NCBI GenBank assembly: GCA_964492545.1
Contig: CAZBKO010000045.1
Coordinates: 1 to 16,439 of the forward strand
Origin: RGIG1934 sp964492545
GTDB taxonomy: Bacteria; Bacillota; Clostridia; Lachnospirales; Lachnospiraceae
DNA: 16,439 nt
Direction: 5' to 3'
Positions 6,400 through 13,991 of this stretch are shown piece by piece. The notes beneath the pieces are model-generated. The model saw only the letters and a list, made by a program, of their open reading frames with translations, had not been told where the DNA came from and ran no database searches. The first letter of the stretch is position 1, and every line of letters starts with the position of its first letter. Position numbers and translations under genes: made by a program.

Positions 6400-7410
6400 A
6401 TGAAAAAAGCTATTTGTACATTTCTAACAATATTTATTCTTACCTCTCTTGTATCCTGCGATTCTAAGAATGACAACAAGGCCGTAAGCAAAACTGACTT
6501 TTATTTTGACACAGTTATAACTATCACTCTCTATGAGAATAAGCCGGAACTTATTGATAAATGCTTTGACATATGTAATGATTACGAGAATATGCTTTCC
6601 AAAACCATTGAAGAAAGCGATGTATCAAAGATTAATCAGGCAAATGGCAAACCTGTAGCAGTACATTCAGATACCATTGAATTAATAAATAAAAGTCTGT
6701 ATTACTCCAAGTTGTCTCATGGTAGTTTTGATATAACCATCGGAGCAGTTTCGTCGCTATGGGATTTCACATCAGATACACCCGTCATTCCAAATAATGC
6801 CAGCATTCAATCTGCACTTGAGAAAGTAGATTACAATAATATCATTATCAAAGATGATACTGTTTCTCTAAGCTGCGATGGTGCTTCCATTGATTTAGGT
6901 GGTATAGCTAAAGGCTTTGTTGCCGATAAACTCAAGGAATTTCTTATTGACAATGGTATAACAAATGGAATTATTGATTTAGGTGGCAACATACTGCTCA
7001 TTGGCTCCAAGCCAGATAGCTCCAACTATAATATAGGTATCCGTGAACCATTTTCTGATACAAATGGAAATATAGCTGTAGTCAGAGCCTCTGATAAATC
7101 CATTGTTTCCTCCGGCAATTACGAGCGATATTTCTATGATGAAAATGGCAGGCTTTATCACCATATACTTGATACTTCAACCGGTTATCCCATTGATAAT
7201 AGCCTAAACGGCGTAACAATCATTTCAGATTCATCTGTTGATGGCGATGCCCTTAGCACTACATGTTATTCACTTGGACTAGATGAAGGTCTTAAATTCA
7301 TAGAAAATAATGACAATGTTGAGGCCGTCTTTATAGATAAAGATAACCAATTAACATTGTCATCAGGCTTATCAATCAATGATAATATAATTACTATTTC
7401 TTCAAAGTAG
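6400..7410 (+). CDS. apbE: FAD:protein FMN transferase (ApbE family lipoprotein)
   Basis: Exported enzyme that takes FMN from FAD and attaches it through a phosphoester bond to a threonine or serine of membrane redox proteins. The protein has 336 residues, a usual length. The signal peptide ends in the lipobox LVSC, with Cys20 as the lipid anchor. Family blocks are HGSFDITIG at 107-115, IDLGGIAKGFVADKL at 164-178, IIDLGGNILLIG at 191-202, HHILDTSTGYP at 254-264 and DGDALSTTCYSLG from 281, where Asp283 and Thr287 correspond to the Mg-binding pair. The likely clients are RnfD and RnfG, encoded in the same window with flavinylation motifs. The ATG has GAAAGG 8 bases upstream. The gene converges with the germination gene, and their 3' ends overlap by 17 bases. 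Confidence 0.95.
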   Translation: MKKAICTFLTIFILTSLVSCDSKNDNKAVSKTDFYFDTVITITLYENKPELIDKCFDICNDYENMLSKTIEESDVSKINQANGKPVAVHSDTIELINKSLYYSKLSHGSFDITIGAVSSLWDFTSDTPVIPNNASIQSALEKVDYNNIIIKDDTVSLSCDGASIDLGGIAKGFVADKLKEFLIDNGITNGIIDLGGNILLIGSKPDSSNYNIGIREPFSDTNGNIAVVRASDKSIVSSGNYERYFYDENGRLYHHILDTSTGYPIDNSLNGVTIISDSSVDGDALSTTCYSLGLDEGLKFIENNDNVEAVFIDKDNQLTLSSGLSINDNIITISSK

Positions 7411-8770
7411 CTCTTTTAAACAGCTTTGATACATTAAGTGGAATAACCGGATAGAGATATCCTCTTCCACCTAATGTCTTCGTAGTTGCAAGTCCTAATA
7501 TAATCACAGCCAATCCGACTATAAATCCAATACCCCCAAATAACGCTATCATTATTAGCAAAAATATTCTAAAGAATTTAATTGCATATCCAAGCTCATA
7601 GCTTTGATGTGTAAAATTGGCTATGGCAACAAATGCCATATATAGCATTGTTTCAGGATTGAACCACCCTGACTGGGCAGCAAAATCGCCAATTATAAGG
7701 GCAGCTATAACACTCAGAGGTGTGCTTAGCATATTAGGCGTATTTACTGCCGCCAGCTTCATTCCATCTATCGCTATTTCAAGTATAATCAGCTGAAAAA
7801 ATATGGGGACATTAACCACATCCTTCACTGCTGTGAACTTAAGCCATTCTGGAATGCTGTCCGGATTCATTGTCGCATATAAGTAAATTGGCGTTAAAAC
7901 AAGCGACAGCAATGTTATTATGCACCTGGATGTACGCAGATATGTTCCCGTTATTCTTGGAAAATAGTAATCATTTGCTTCTTCTGTCAAATCAAACAAG
8001 GTCATTGGAATTATTATTGCTGAAGGCGAATTATCAACAATAATACATATTTGTCCTTCAAGTATTGATGCGGCCGTAGTATCCGGACGTTCCGTAAATT
8101 TAAATCTTGGCAGTGCATCGTACCATTTTCTCTTAAACAGCGTATTAACCAAGGTCTCCTGATTCATAGTCAGTGCATCTATTTTTGAATTTTCTATTTT
8201 ATCTATGATAATTTTCAAAAGCTTATTATCAACTCTGCCCTCCATATAGCAAACAGCAATATCTGTATGTGAAGATTCACCCATCTGCATCGCTCTGATA
8301 GTCAAATTAGGATCTCGTATTCTTCTTCTAATCAAACCAATATTATTTACAATTGTTTCAACGAATCCATCTCTTGAGCCTCTAAGTGACTTATCCTTCT
8401 CGGGTTCTTCTACACTTCTTGCAGGATAAGTACGTGCATCAATTAGTATTATCTGATCATAATCCTGAATATACAGTCCCACAACACCTGAAAGAATATT
8501 AGTTACTATAAAACCAAGATCATCACTATAATCAGTTTCAATATATGGTAGATTTTTAATGGTAAAATCCTTAGCATTATTGGTTAAATCCTGCTCCTCA
8601 ACGGAATAAAAAAATTCCTGCATTTTTTCCATTATATCATCTTTAGTAAACTCATCGATATAATACAAATAGCCTGTTCTATCGGCAACCTTTATTTCTC
8701 TTTTTATTAAATCAAATGACATACCTATTCTTAATGCATCATCTAATTTTGAATATAAAAAACCGGACAT
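7394..8770 (-). CDS. Spore germination protein, GerA/SpoVAF family
   Basis: Membrane protein of 458 residues in the A-subunit family of nutrient germinant receptors. The N-terminal soluble part (1 to about 280) contains RGSRDGFVETI at 130-140 and ERPDTTAASILEG at 227-239. The block VDNSPSAIIIPMTLFD at 245-260 resembles SpoVAF more than classic GerAA. The C-terminal part has about five membrane segments between 285 and 427. No gerAB, gerAC or other spoVA gene is adjacent, so it is a lone copy. SpoVAF-like proteins act in the spore inner membrane with germinant receptors or the SpoVA channel; the exact role here is inferred. The start ATG has AGGAGG 5 bases upstream. A forespore-type promoter at 8800-8829 precedes it, and an inverted repeat covers the start. 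Confidence 0.88.
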   Translation of the reverse strand: MSGFLYSKLDDALRIGMSFDLIKREIKVADRTGYLYYIDEFTKDDIMEKMQEFFYSVEEQDLTNNAKDFTIKNLPYIETDYSDDLGFIVTNILSGVVGLYIQDYDQIILIDARTYPARSVEEPEKDKSLRGSRDGFVETIVNNIGLIRRRIRDPNLTIRAMQMGESSHTDIAVCYMEGRVDNKLLKIIIDKIENSKIDALTMNQETLVNTLFKRKWYDALPRFKFTERPDTTAASILEGQICIIVDNSPSAIIIPMTLFDLTEEANDYYFPRITGTYLRTSRCIITLLSLVLTPIYLYATMNPDSIPEWLKFTAVKDVVNVPIFFQLIILEIAIDGMKLAAVNTPNMLSTPLSVIAALIIGDFAAQSGWFNPETMLYMAFVAIANFTHQSYELGYAIKFFRIFLLIMIALFGGIGFIVGLAVIILGLATTKTLGGRGYLYPVIPLNVSKLFKRATLKK

Positions 8771-8810
8771 AATAACCTCCTAAGCTAAGTTTACGAAGCT
8801 ATTATGTCCG
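8757..8810 (-). terminator. Terminator-like inverted repeat over the germination gene start, downstream of rnfB
   Basis: On the minus strand a perfect 11-bp stem (8800-8810 with 8764-8774) encloses a 25-base loop and is followed by G-G and six T (8757-8762). The downstream arm contains the ATG start codon (8768-8770), and the loop holds the AGGAGG ribosome binding site. It could terminate rnf transcripts inside the first codons of the germination gene, or mask its start on read-through RNA. Confidence 0.65.
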
Positions 8811-8829
8811 ATAATAAAATAATTATGCA
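8800..8829 (-). promoter_or_regulatory. Forespore sigma (SigG/SigF-type) promoter of the germination gene
   Basis: On the minus strand -35 TGCATA (8824-8829), 17 bases, then -10 CATAATA (8800-8806). This matches the known SigG pattern CATNNTA, and GGACATAATA also fits the SigF -10 pattern GGNNANANTA. The -35 box overlaps the last codons and stop of rnfB. Predicted start is near 8793. Confidence 0.65.
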
Positions 8830-9620
8830 TTAATTGCTGTTATTACTTTAGCAGGACATTTCTCTGCACATTTACCACAATTTGTACATTTATCATAATC
8901 AATATGCGCTATGTTATTCTCAACATGTATCGCATCGTTTTCGCATTGCTTCTCGCAAAGCTTACATCCAATACATCCTGATTTACAAACCATTTTAACA
9001 TCCTTGCCTTTTTCAGTTGAACTACACATAACTCTTACTTTTTTCTCATAAGGTACAAGTTCAATCACATTCTTAGGGCATGTTGCAACACATTTACCAC
9101 ATGCTACACATTTTTCAGAATCTACACAGGCAATACCATCTTCGATATGGATTGCATCAAAATCACATACCTGAACGCATGATCCAAGTCCCATACATCC
9201 AAAAGCACAGCCCTTTGGTCCGCCACTTACAACTGCAGCCTCTCTGCAGCTCATAGCACCTTTATAATCATATTTTTCTGTTGCAACGTTACAATTACCA
9301 CTGCACTTAACAAATGCCACCATTTTCGTCACATCTGCGTCTGTACCCATAATTGCTCCAATGGCAGCAGCCACATCCGGTCCACCAACAGGACATCCAC
9401 CTGCCGGTGCCTCACCTGCTGCAATAGCTTTAGCAAGTGCATCACATCCGGCATATCCACATCCACCGCAGTTATTTCCGGGAAGCTTCTCCCTAACTGC
9501 AATCTCTTTTTCATCAACTTCTACTTCAAACGCTTTTCCAGCAAATCCAAGTGCTATACCTATTAATAGTCCGGTACCACCGACAACTGCTGTAGCAATT
9601 AATATTCCAGTTATACTCAT
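8823..9620 (-). CDS. rnfB: Rnf complex subunit RnfB (iron-sulfur ferredoxin-accepting subunit)
   Basis: RnfB accepts electrons from reduced ferredoxin for the membrane Rnf ion pump. The protein has 265 residues, with an N-terminal membrane helix (about 3-27). The family [4Fe-4S] domain follows, with Cys51, 54, 59 and 76 in NNCGGCGYAGC...GGC. Two ferredoxin-like modules come next: Cys138/142/148/152 with Cys171/174/177/181, and Cys216/219/222/226 with Cys245/248/251/255. I chose the ATG at 9618-9620, with AAAGGTGG 5 bases upstream; a GTG three codons earlier overlaps this ribosome binding site and is unlikely. It is the last gene of rnfCDGEAB, 13 bases after rnfA. The stop codon lies within the -35 box of the germination gene promoter. 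Confidence 0.95.
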   Translation of the reverse strand: MSITGILIATAVVGGTGLLIGIALGFAGKAFEVEVDEKEIAVREKLPGNNCGGCGYAGCDALAKAIAAGEAPAGGCPVGGPDVAAAIGAIMGTDADVTKMVAFVKCSGNCNVATEKYDYKGAMSCREAAVVSGGPKGCAFGCMGLGSCVQVCDFDAIHIEDGIACVDSEKCVACGKCVATCPKNVIELVPYEKKVRVMCSSTEKGKDVKMVCKSGCIGCKLCEKQCENDAIHVENNIAHIDYDKCTNCGKCAEKCPAKVITAINA

Positions 9621-9633
9621 GAGTGCCACCTTT

Positions 9634-10209
9634 CTATAATAAGCCTGAGAAGCCCATAAATGCTATGGACATCAAACCAGCTGTTAATAATACTATTGGT
9701 GTTCCTTTAAATGCAGGTGATACATCATTGTATTCAATTTTTTCACGAATACCAGCCATAATTACAATTGCAATTGTAAATCCGACTGCTGTACCAAATC
9801 CATTTACAACACTCTTTAATAAATCATATTCTTTCTGAACATTTATAAGTGCAACACCGAGAACTGCACAGTTAGTGGTAATAAGAGGAAGGTATACACC
9901 AAGCGCCTCATATAGCGATGGACTCATTTTCTTAAGAACCATTTCAACCAGCTGAACAAGAGCTGCAATTACAAGGATAAATACGATTGTATTTAAATAT
10001 GTCATATCAAGTGGTGTCAAAATATAGCTATAAATCAGACTGGCAAATATTGATGCTATTGTTATAACGAATATAACTGCTGCACCCATACCAGCTGCTG
10101 TTTTAACCTTTTTAGAAACTCCGAGGAAAGGACATAATCCAAGGAACTGGCTTAAAACTACATTATTTACTAAGGCTGCCGCAATGGCAATAATTAATAC
10201 TGATTTCAA
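9634..10209 (-). CDS. rnfA: Rnf complex membrane subunit RnfA
   Basis: One of the two homologous membrane subunits forming the core of the Rnf pump. It has 191 residues and six predicted membrane helices. The signatures are NNVVLSQFLGLCPFLGVSKK (15-34, Cys26) and LPLITTNCAVLGVALINV (Cys114). In Rnf/Nqr structures the equivalent cysteines of RnfA and RnfE hold a [2Fe-2S] cluster between them. The start appears to be TTG (10207-10209), directly after the rnfE stop, with AGGAGG 8 bases upstream inside the rnfE coding end. No ATG start fits the conserved N-terminus, and coupling to rnfE translation is likely. Confidence 0.95.
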   Translation of the reverse strand: MKSVLIIAIAAALVNNVVLSQFLGLCPFLGVSKKVKTAAGMGAAVIFVITIASIFASLIYSYILTPLDMTYLNTIVFILVIAALVQLVEMVLKKMSPSLYEALGVYLPLITTNCAVLGVALINVQKEYDLLKSVVNGFGTAVGFTIAIVIMAGIREKIEYNDVSPAFKGTPIVLLTAGLMSIAFMGFSGLL

Positions 10210-10896
10210 TTAAGCTTCCTCCTCTTTCTCTTCTTTTCTATCTGCACAGGACATTTCACACTCAGCACAATTGCCTGATAAACATCCTGTTTCTTTTGGT
10301 TTCTTTCCTGCGTTAAGTCTTATCTTATTCTGAGTTGCAACAAGCATTGCAAGTACAAAGAAAGCACCAGGTGCAAGACCAATAATAGTTATACAGTAAT
10401 CTTCAGGAATAATTCTAAGTGAAGCAACTGTTCCGCTTCCGATAAGTTCTCTGAGAACTCCAAGGAATGACAAACCAACTGTAAATCCAAGTCCCATTCC
10501 TATACCATCAAATATCGATGGAATTACAGGATTCTTAGAAGCATACGACTCAGCACGTCCAAGAATAATACAGTTAACAACTATAAGTGGAATGTAAATA
10601 CCAAGTGAATCGTTAAGTGATGGTAAATATGCCTGAAGCATAAACTGCACAATTGTAACGAAGCTGGCAACTATTACTATGAATGCTGGCATTCTAACTT
10701 TATCAGGAATTATTTTTCTGAGTAAAGAAATAATGGCATTCGATGCTGTAAGAACTACTGTTGTTGTAAGTCCCATTCCAAGTCCGTTTATAAGAGATGT
10801 TGTAACAGCAAGTGTTGGACACATACCAAGCATTAATACAAATGTTGGATTTTCCTTAATTATACCGTTATAAAGTCTTTCAAGACATTTATTCAT
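10210..10896 (-). CDS. rnfE: Rnf complex membrane subunit RnfE
   Basis: Second core membrane subunit, homologous to RnfA, with 228 residues. It has the paired motifs NPTFVLMLGMCPTLAVT (Cys26) and IPLIVVNCIILGRAESYASKNP (Cys109) and about six membrane helices. Beyond the usual end it carries a hydrophilic tail with four cysteines (205, 210, 213, 217; C-x5-C-x2-C-x3-C) and a run of Glu and Lys. The function of this tail is unknown; it could bind metal. I chose the ATG at 10894-10896, with GGAGGTG 6 bases upstream; an ATG five codons earlier would overlap that site. The start overlaps the end of rnfG by 8 bases. Confidence 0.95.
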   Translation of the reverse strand: MNKCLERLYNGIIKENPTFVLMLGMCPTLAVTTSLINGLGMGLTTTVVLTASNAIISLLRKIIPDKVRMPAFIVIVASFVTIVQFMLQAYLPSLNDSLGIYIPLIVVNCIILGRAESYASKNPVIPSIFDGIGMGLGFTVGLSFLGVLRELIGSGTVASLRIIPEDYCITIIGLAPGAFFVLAMLVATQNKIRLNAGKKPKETGCLSGNCAECEMSCADRKEEKEEEA

Positions 10897-11506
10897 TTCC
10901 AGCACCTCCATTCAAATAAGCAAAACATTTTATTGAAGCATTTACACCATTTGTAACAGCGTTGGTTGTTATTGTTGCTCCACTGATTGCATCAATTTCA
11001 TTGTCTGCTGCCGCTCCATTTTTTGTGTATACAAATTCACTTACATTTTTTCCTTCAAACTGCTTTTTAAATTTGCTTTCCTTTGCCTTCATACCTAATC
11101 CGGCTGTTTCACTGATTGAAAGAATGGAAATACCATTGACCGTTCCGTCATTCTGAATTCCAACTGCAAGCTTAATTTCTCCGCCATAGCCCTCTTTATC
11201 AGTTACTGTGATAACATATCCAAGCTGCTCATTTTTCTTATCTACAGCAGTAACAACTTCATTTACGAAAGCAATTGATGACTTAACACCGTTGTCTTCT
11301 AAATACTTAGCAACAGCGTCTTCATCGATTTCTGTTTCTTCGAAGCTTTCAGCATTCTCAAATACCGCCTTATATGATTTCTGCTTTGCCTTCTCTTCCT
11401 GTTTTGCTCTTGGAGACTTTGTTACCTCATATACTGTTCCGAGAAGAAGTCCTGCAACTAATGTTATAACGCATAAAATAAGAGCATCTTTAATTAAATT
11501 TTTCAT
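10889..11506 (-). CDS. rnfG: Rnf complex FMN-binding subunit RnfG
   Basis: Membrane-anchored, exported electron carrier with covalently bound FMN. It has 205 residues and one N-terminal helix (about 7-25), then an FMN-binding domain with ETAGLGMKAKESKFKKQFEG and the flavinylation motif DAISGATIT. The expected modified residue is Thr178 in SGAT. ApbE, encoded at 6400-7410, is the expected modifying enzyme. I chose the ATG 11504-11506, with GAGGGGG 7 bases upstream; an upstream in-frame extension of 19 codons lies inside rnfD and is unlike the family. It starts 4 bases after the rnfD stop. Confidence 0.95.
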   Translation of the reverse strand: MKNLIKDALILCVITLVAGLLLGTVYEVTKSPRAKQEEKAKQKSYKAVFENAESFEETEIDEDAVAKYLEDNGVKSSIAFVNEVVTAVDKKNEQLGYVITVTDKEGYGGEIKLAVGIQNDGTVNGISILSISETAGLGMKAKESKFKKQFEGKNVSEFVYTKNGAAADNEIDAISGATITTNAVTNGVNASIKCFAYLNGGAGNE

Positions 11507-11510
11507 TGCA

Positions 11511-12461
11511 CTACCCCCTCTTCTTTTCTCTGCCGAATGCTTTAGGCAGTGTAACCTTTTCAATAAGAGGCACTAAAAGATTACAGAATATTATTGCATA
11601 TGATACACCTTCAGGTGCAGCATTTGCTGTACTTAATAATCTAAATGCTCCTGTAAGTAGTCCAAGGCATATACCAAATACAATTCTTCCATTTTTTGTT
11701 ATTGGTGAGGTTACATAGTCAGTTGCCATGAAGAATGCACCAAGCATAAGACCACCACCGCATAACTGAGATGCAAGGAATTCATAATCAAATCCATTTC
11801 CTTTTGCAAATGAATAGATAATTACAAATATTGCAAATGTACCTATGTAAAATAATGGAATTCTAAAATCAATAATCTGTTTAACCAGTAAGTATGCAGC
11901 TCCAATAATAAGTGCAATTACTGATGTCTCACCTATTGTACCGGCTGTATTTCCAATAAACATATCCATTGTATCAACATTTATTCCATCCTTTAGATTC
12001 TTAAGTGGTGTAGCAGTTGATACGCCATCCAGCGTGAAATCTGTCATCTGTTTTGCAAATGATATTAATAAGAAACATCTTGCACCCAGTGCCGGGTTCA
12101 TGAAATTCTGTCCCAGTCCTCCAAATAGCTGCTTTACAAATAGAATTGCAAATACTCCGCCAAGTACTGCCATCCATATTGGTAAGCTTACAGGTAAATT
12201 AAGCGCTAACAGTAATCCCGTAAGAGCTGCGCTGAAATCTCCAATAGTAAGTTTCTTTTTCATACATTTCTCATATACTGTCTCAGTAATAACGCATGTT
12301 GCCATTGTAACAAGGATTAATATCAAAGCACGAATACCAAAATTGTATACACCAAATACTGATGCAGGTATTAAAGCTATTATTACATCCAGCATAATCT
12401 GAGATGTTGTCCCTTTATCCCTAACATGTGGATTCGAAGACACTTTTAACATATCGCTCAT
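11511..12461 (-). CDS. rnfD: Rnf complex flavoprotein membrane subunit RnfD
   Basis: Membrane subunit with covalent FMN that forms part of the ion-translocating path. It has 316 residues and many membrane helices. It starts with the conserved block KVSSNPHVRDKGTTSQIMLDV, followed by GGLGQNFMNPALGARCFLL at about 114-132. The flavinylation motif is VSTATPL, with Thr151 as the expected FMN site. The block ATDYVTSPIT is also typical of RnfD/NqrB. The start ATG has AAAGGTG 8 bases upstream, and the gene lies 22 bases after rnfC. Confidence 0.96.
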   Translation of the reverse strand: MSDMLKVSSNPHVRDKGTTSQIMLDVIIALIPASVFGVYNFGIRALILILVTMATCVITETVYEKCMKKKLTIGDFSAALTGLLLALNLPVSLPIWMAVLGGVFAILFVKQLFGGLGQNFMNPALGARCFLLISFAKQMTDFTLDGVSTATPLKNLKDGINVDTMDMFIGNTAGTIGETSVIALIIGAAYLLVKQIIDFRIPLFYIGTFAIFVIIYSFAKGNGFDYEFLASQLCGGGLMLGAFFMATDYVTSPITKNGRIVFGICLGLLTGAFRLLSTANAAPEGVSYAIIFCNLLVPLIEKVTLPKAFGREKKRG

Positions 12462-12483
12462 TTTATAGTCACCTTTCTGTGTA

Positions 12484-13800
12484 TTATTTCTTTCTTCTCG
12501 CCAATGCTTCTTTTCTCATGGTCTTGATTGACTGTGTAAGATTTCTCTTTGCAGGACAAATGTATGAACAGCATCCGCATTCACAACATTCAAGTCCATT
12601 ATATTTAAGAAACTCATCCATCTGACCTCTTCTTGCAAAATCAGCAAGTCTAGAAGGAATAACACGTCCCGGACATACACTTACACATCTGCCACAATTA
12701 ATACAGCTTGATTCTTCTACTTCTGATACAAAGTCACGTGTAAAGCACAATAATGCCGATGAACCCTTAATTACAGGAACATCCAAACTAAACATTGCAG
12801 TACCCATCATTGGGCCACCTGAAATAACTTTCTTAGGATGCTTAATATATCCGCCAGCTGCGTCAATTAATTCTGCTGAATCAGTACCTATTCTTACAAG
12901 AAAATTCTGTGGTTCTCTTATTGCATCACCGGTAACTGTGACAACTCTCTGAATTAAAGGTCTTCCCTCAACTACTGCCGCTCTGATTGCAAATACAGTA
13001 TCTACATTATCAACGATACATCCTGCATCAGCTGGAAGCATTGATGAATTAACCTTTCTTCCGGTAGTTGCAAATATCAGCTGACGTTCTGCACCCTGTG
13101 GATACTTAGTATACAGCTCCTTAACTTCAATTCTTTCCTCATCCTTTACCATATTGCGAAGCTTGATAATAACATCCTTCTTATTATCCTCAACGCCTAT
13201 AAAGCCTTTTGCTTTTGGAAAAAGTGTGAGCATTACCTTAAGCCCCTCAATCAGGTACTCTGGCTGTTCAGTCATTCTTCTGTAATCTGATGTCAGATAT
13301 GGTTCACATTCAGCACCATTTACAATTATGTACTCAATTTCTTCTTCATTCTTAGGTGTAAGCTTTACATGAGTAGGAAAACATGCTCCACCCATACCAA
13401 CTACGCCTGCTTCCTTAACAAGATTTCTAATCTCTTCTTTGCTAAGCTTATCTACGCTCTCAGGCTTAACAATCTCAGTTTCTTCATAAAGTCCGTCATT
13501 CTCAATAACAATACATGTAGCCTTCGAACCATTTGTCATCAATCTTGGTTCAACTGCAATTACTGTTCCTGACACTGATGAATGAACATTTGCTGAAATA
13601 AAGCCTGAAGCCTCACCAATCTTTTGTCCTACCAATACTCTGTCGCCCTTGCCTACAAGTGGAGCTGCCGGTGCACCAATATGCTGTGCCATGGAAATTG
13701 CCACATTTCCTTCCGGGTTGTACACTGTTATAGGTTTGTCTTTGGAAAGTTCCTTTCCTTCATTTGGATGAACTCCTCCCTTAAATGTCAGTATTGACAT
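12484..13800 (-). CDS. rnfC: Rnf complex NADH-binding subunit RnfC
   Basis: Peripheral subunit that exchanges electrons with NAD+/NADH and carries FMN and two [4Fe-4S] clusters. It has 438 residues. It begins with the RnfC N-terminal domain (FKGGVHPNEGKELS), then the nucleotide/FMN region with GVVGMGGACFPTHVKL (132-147) and NGAECEPYLT (161-170), then the cluster motifs Cys366/369/372/376 and Cys405/408/411/415. I start at the ATG 13798-13800, preceded by AGGTGA and AGGT. A longer frame to a TTG at 13884 adds 28 residues unlike the family and runs through a leader hairpin. It is the first gene of the operon, and its promoter is divergent from the exonuclease-like gene. Confidence 0.95.
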   Translation of the reverse strand: MSILTFKGGVHPNEGKELSKDKPITVYNPEGNVAISMAQHIGAPAAPLVGKGDRVLVGQKIGEASGFISANVHSSVSGTVIAVEPRLMTNGSKATCIVIENDGLYEETEIVKPESVDKLSKEEIRNLVKEAGVVGMGGACFPTHVKLTPKNEEEIEYIIVNGAECEPYLTSDYRRMTEQPEYLIEGLKVMLTLFPKAKGFIGVEDNKKDVIIKLRNMVKDEERIEVKELYTKYPQGAERQLIFATTGRKVNSSMLPADAGCIVDNVDTVFAIRAAVVEGRPLIQRVVTVTGDAIREPQNFLVRIGTDSAELIDAAGGYIKHPKKVISGGPMMGTAMFSLDVPVIKGSSALLCFTRDFVSEVEESSCINCGRCVSVCPGRVIPSRLADFARRGQMDEFLKYNGLECCECGCCSYICPAKRNLTQSIKTMRKEALARRKK

Positions 13801-13810
13801 ACCTTCACCT

Positions 13811-13856
13811 ATGCATAACCGCCCTTCACATATGAAAGAAATTACGGGCAGTGCAT
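13811..13856 (-). promoter_or_regulatory. Leader hairpin before rnfC
   Basis: On the minus strand a 7-bp GC-rich helix (13846-13852 with 13818-13824, one wobble), extended by ATGC/GCAT (13853-13856 with 13811-13814) across a 3-base bulge, encloses a 21-base loop. It ends a few bases before the rnfC ribosome binding site. No T-run follows, so it is not a terminator. I recognise no known riboswitch class. Confidence 0.45.
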
Positions 13857-13898
13857 TTATCCTTATTCTAGATTTTTCTTTCAACTACAATCCTATTA

Positions 13899-13927
13899 AT
13901 AATAATATAAAGTTGTTTTTTTGACAA
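13899..13927 (-). promoter_or_regulatory. Sigma-A promoter of the rnf operon
   Basis: On the minus strand -35 TTGTCA (13922-13927), a 17-base spacer and -10 TATTAT (13899-13904) give a predicted start near 13892 and a leader of about 90 bases. The -35 box overlaps a plus-strand TTGACA. Confidence 0.65.
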
Positions 13928-13948
13928 TATATTTATACATATTTTACT
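13921..13948 (+). promoter_or_regulatory. Candidate promoter of the YprB-like gene
   Basis: A perfect -35 TTGACA (13921-13926) is followed by a 16-base spacer and a poor -10 TTTACT (13943-13948). The -35 is convincing; the -10 is uncertain. It shares five bases with the -35 box of the divergent rnf promoter. Confidence 0.45.
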
Positions 13949-13991
13949 AAATCTGTGATAATATATGACTAGAAAAAGAAAGGCAAGGCAT

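Noticed and set aside
7394..7440. Small hairpin at the apbE/germination gene junction as a terminator
   Set aside because: The stem is interrupted by a bulge and no T-run follows on either strand.
9361..9639. Plus-strand frame opposite rnfB
   Set aside because: It is a shadow of a gene with clear cysteine motifs; composition is Pro/Ala/Ser-rich without family resemblance.
12034..12402. Plus-strand frame opposite rnfD
   Set aside because: It is antisense to conserved RnfD membrane helices, with no ribosome binding site or family match.
13801..13884. N-terminal extension of RnfC from an upstream TTG
   Set aside because: The extra 28 residues do not resemble RnfC and run through a leader hairpin; the ATG at 13800 has a ribosome binding site and the family N-terminus.
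13801..13991. Rex (NADH-sensing) operator at the rnf promoter
   Set aside because: I looked for a TTGTGA-type inverted repeat with TTCACAA spacing and found none with both halves.
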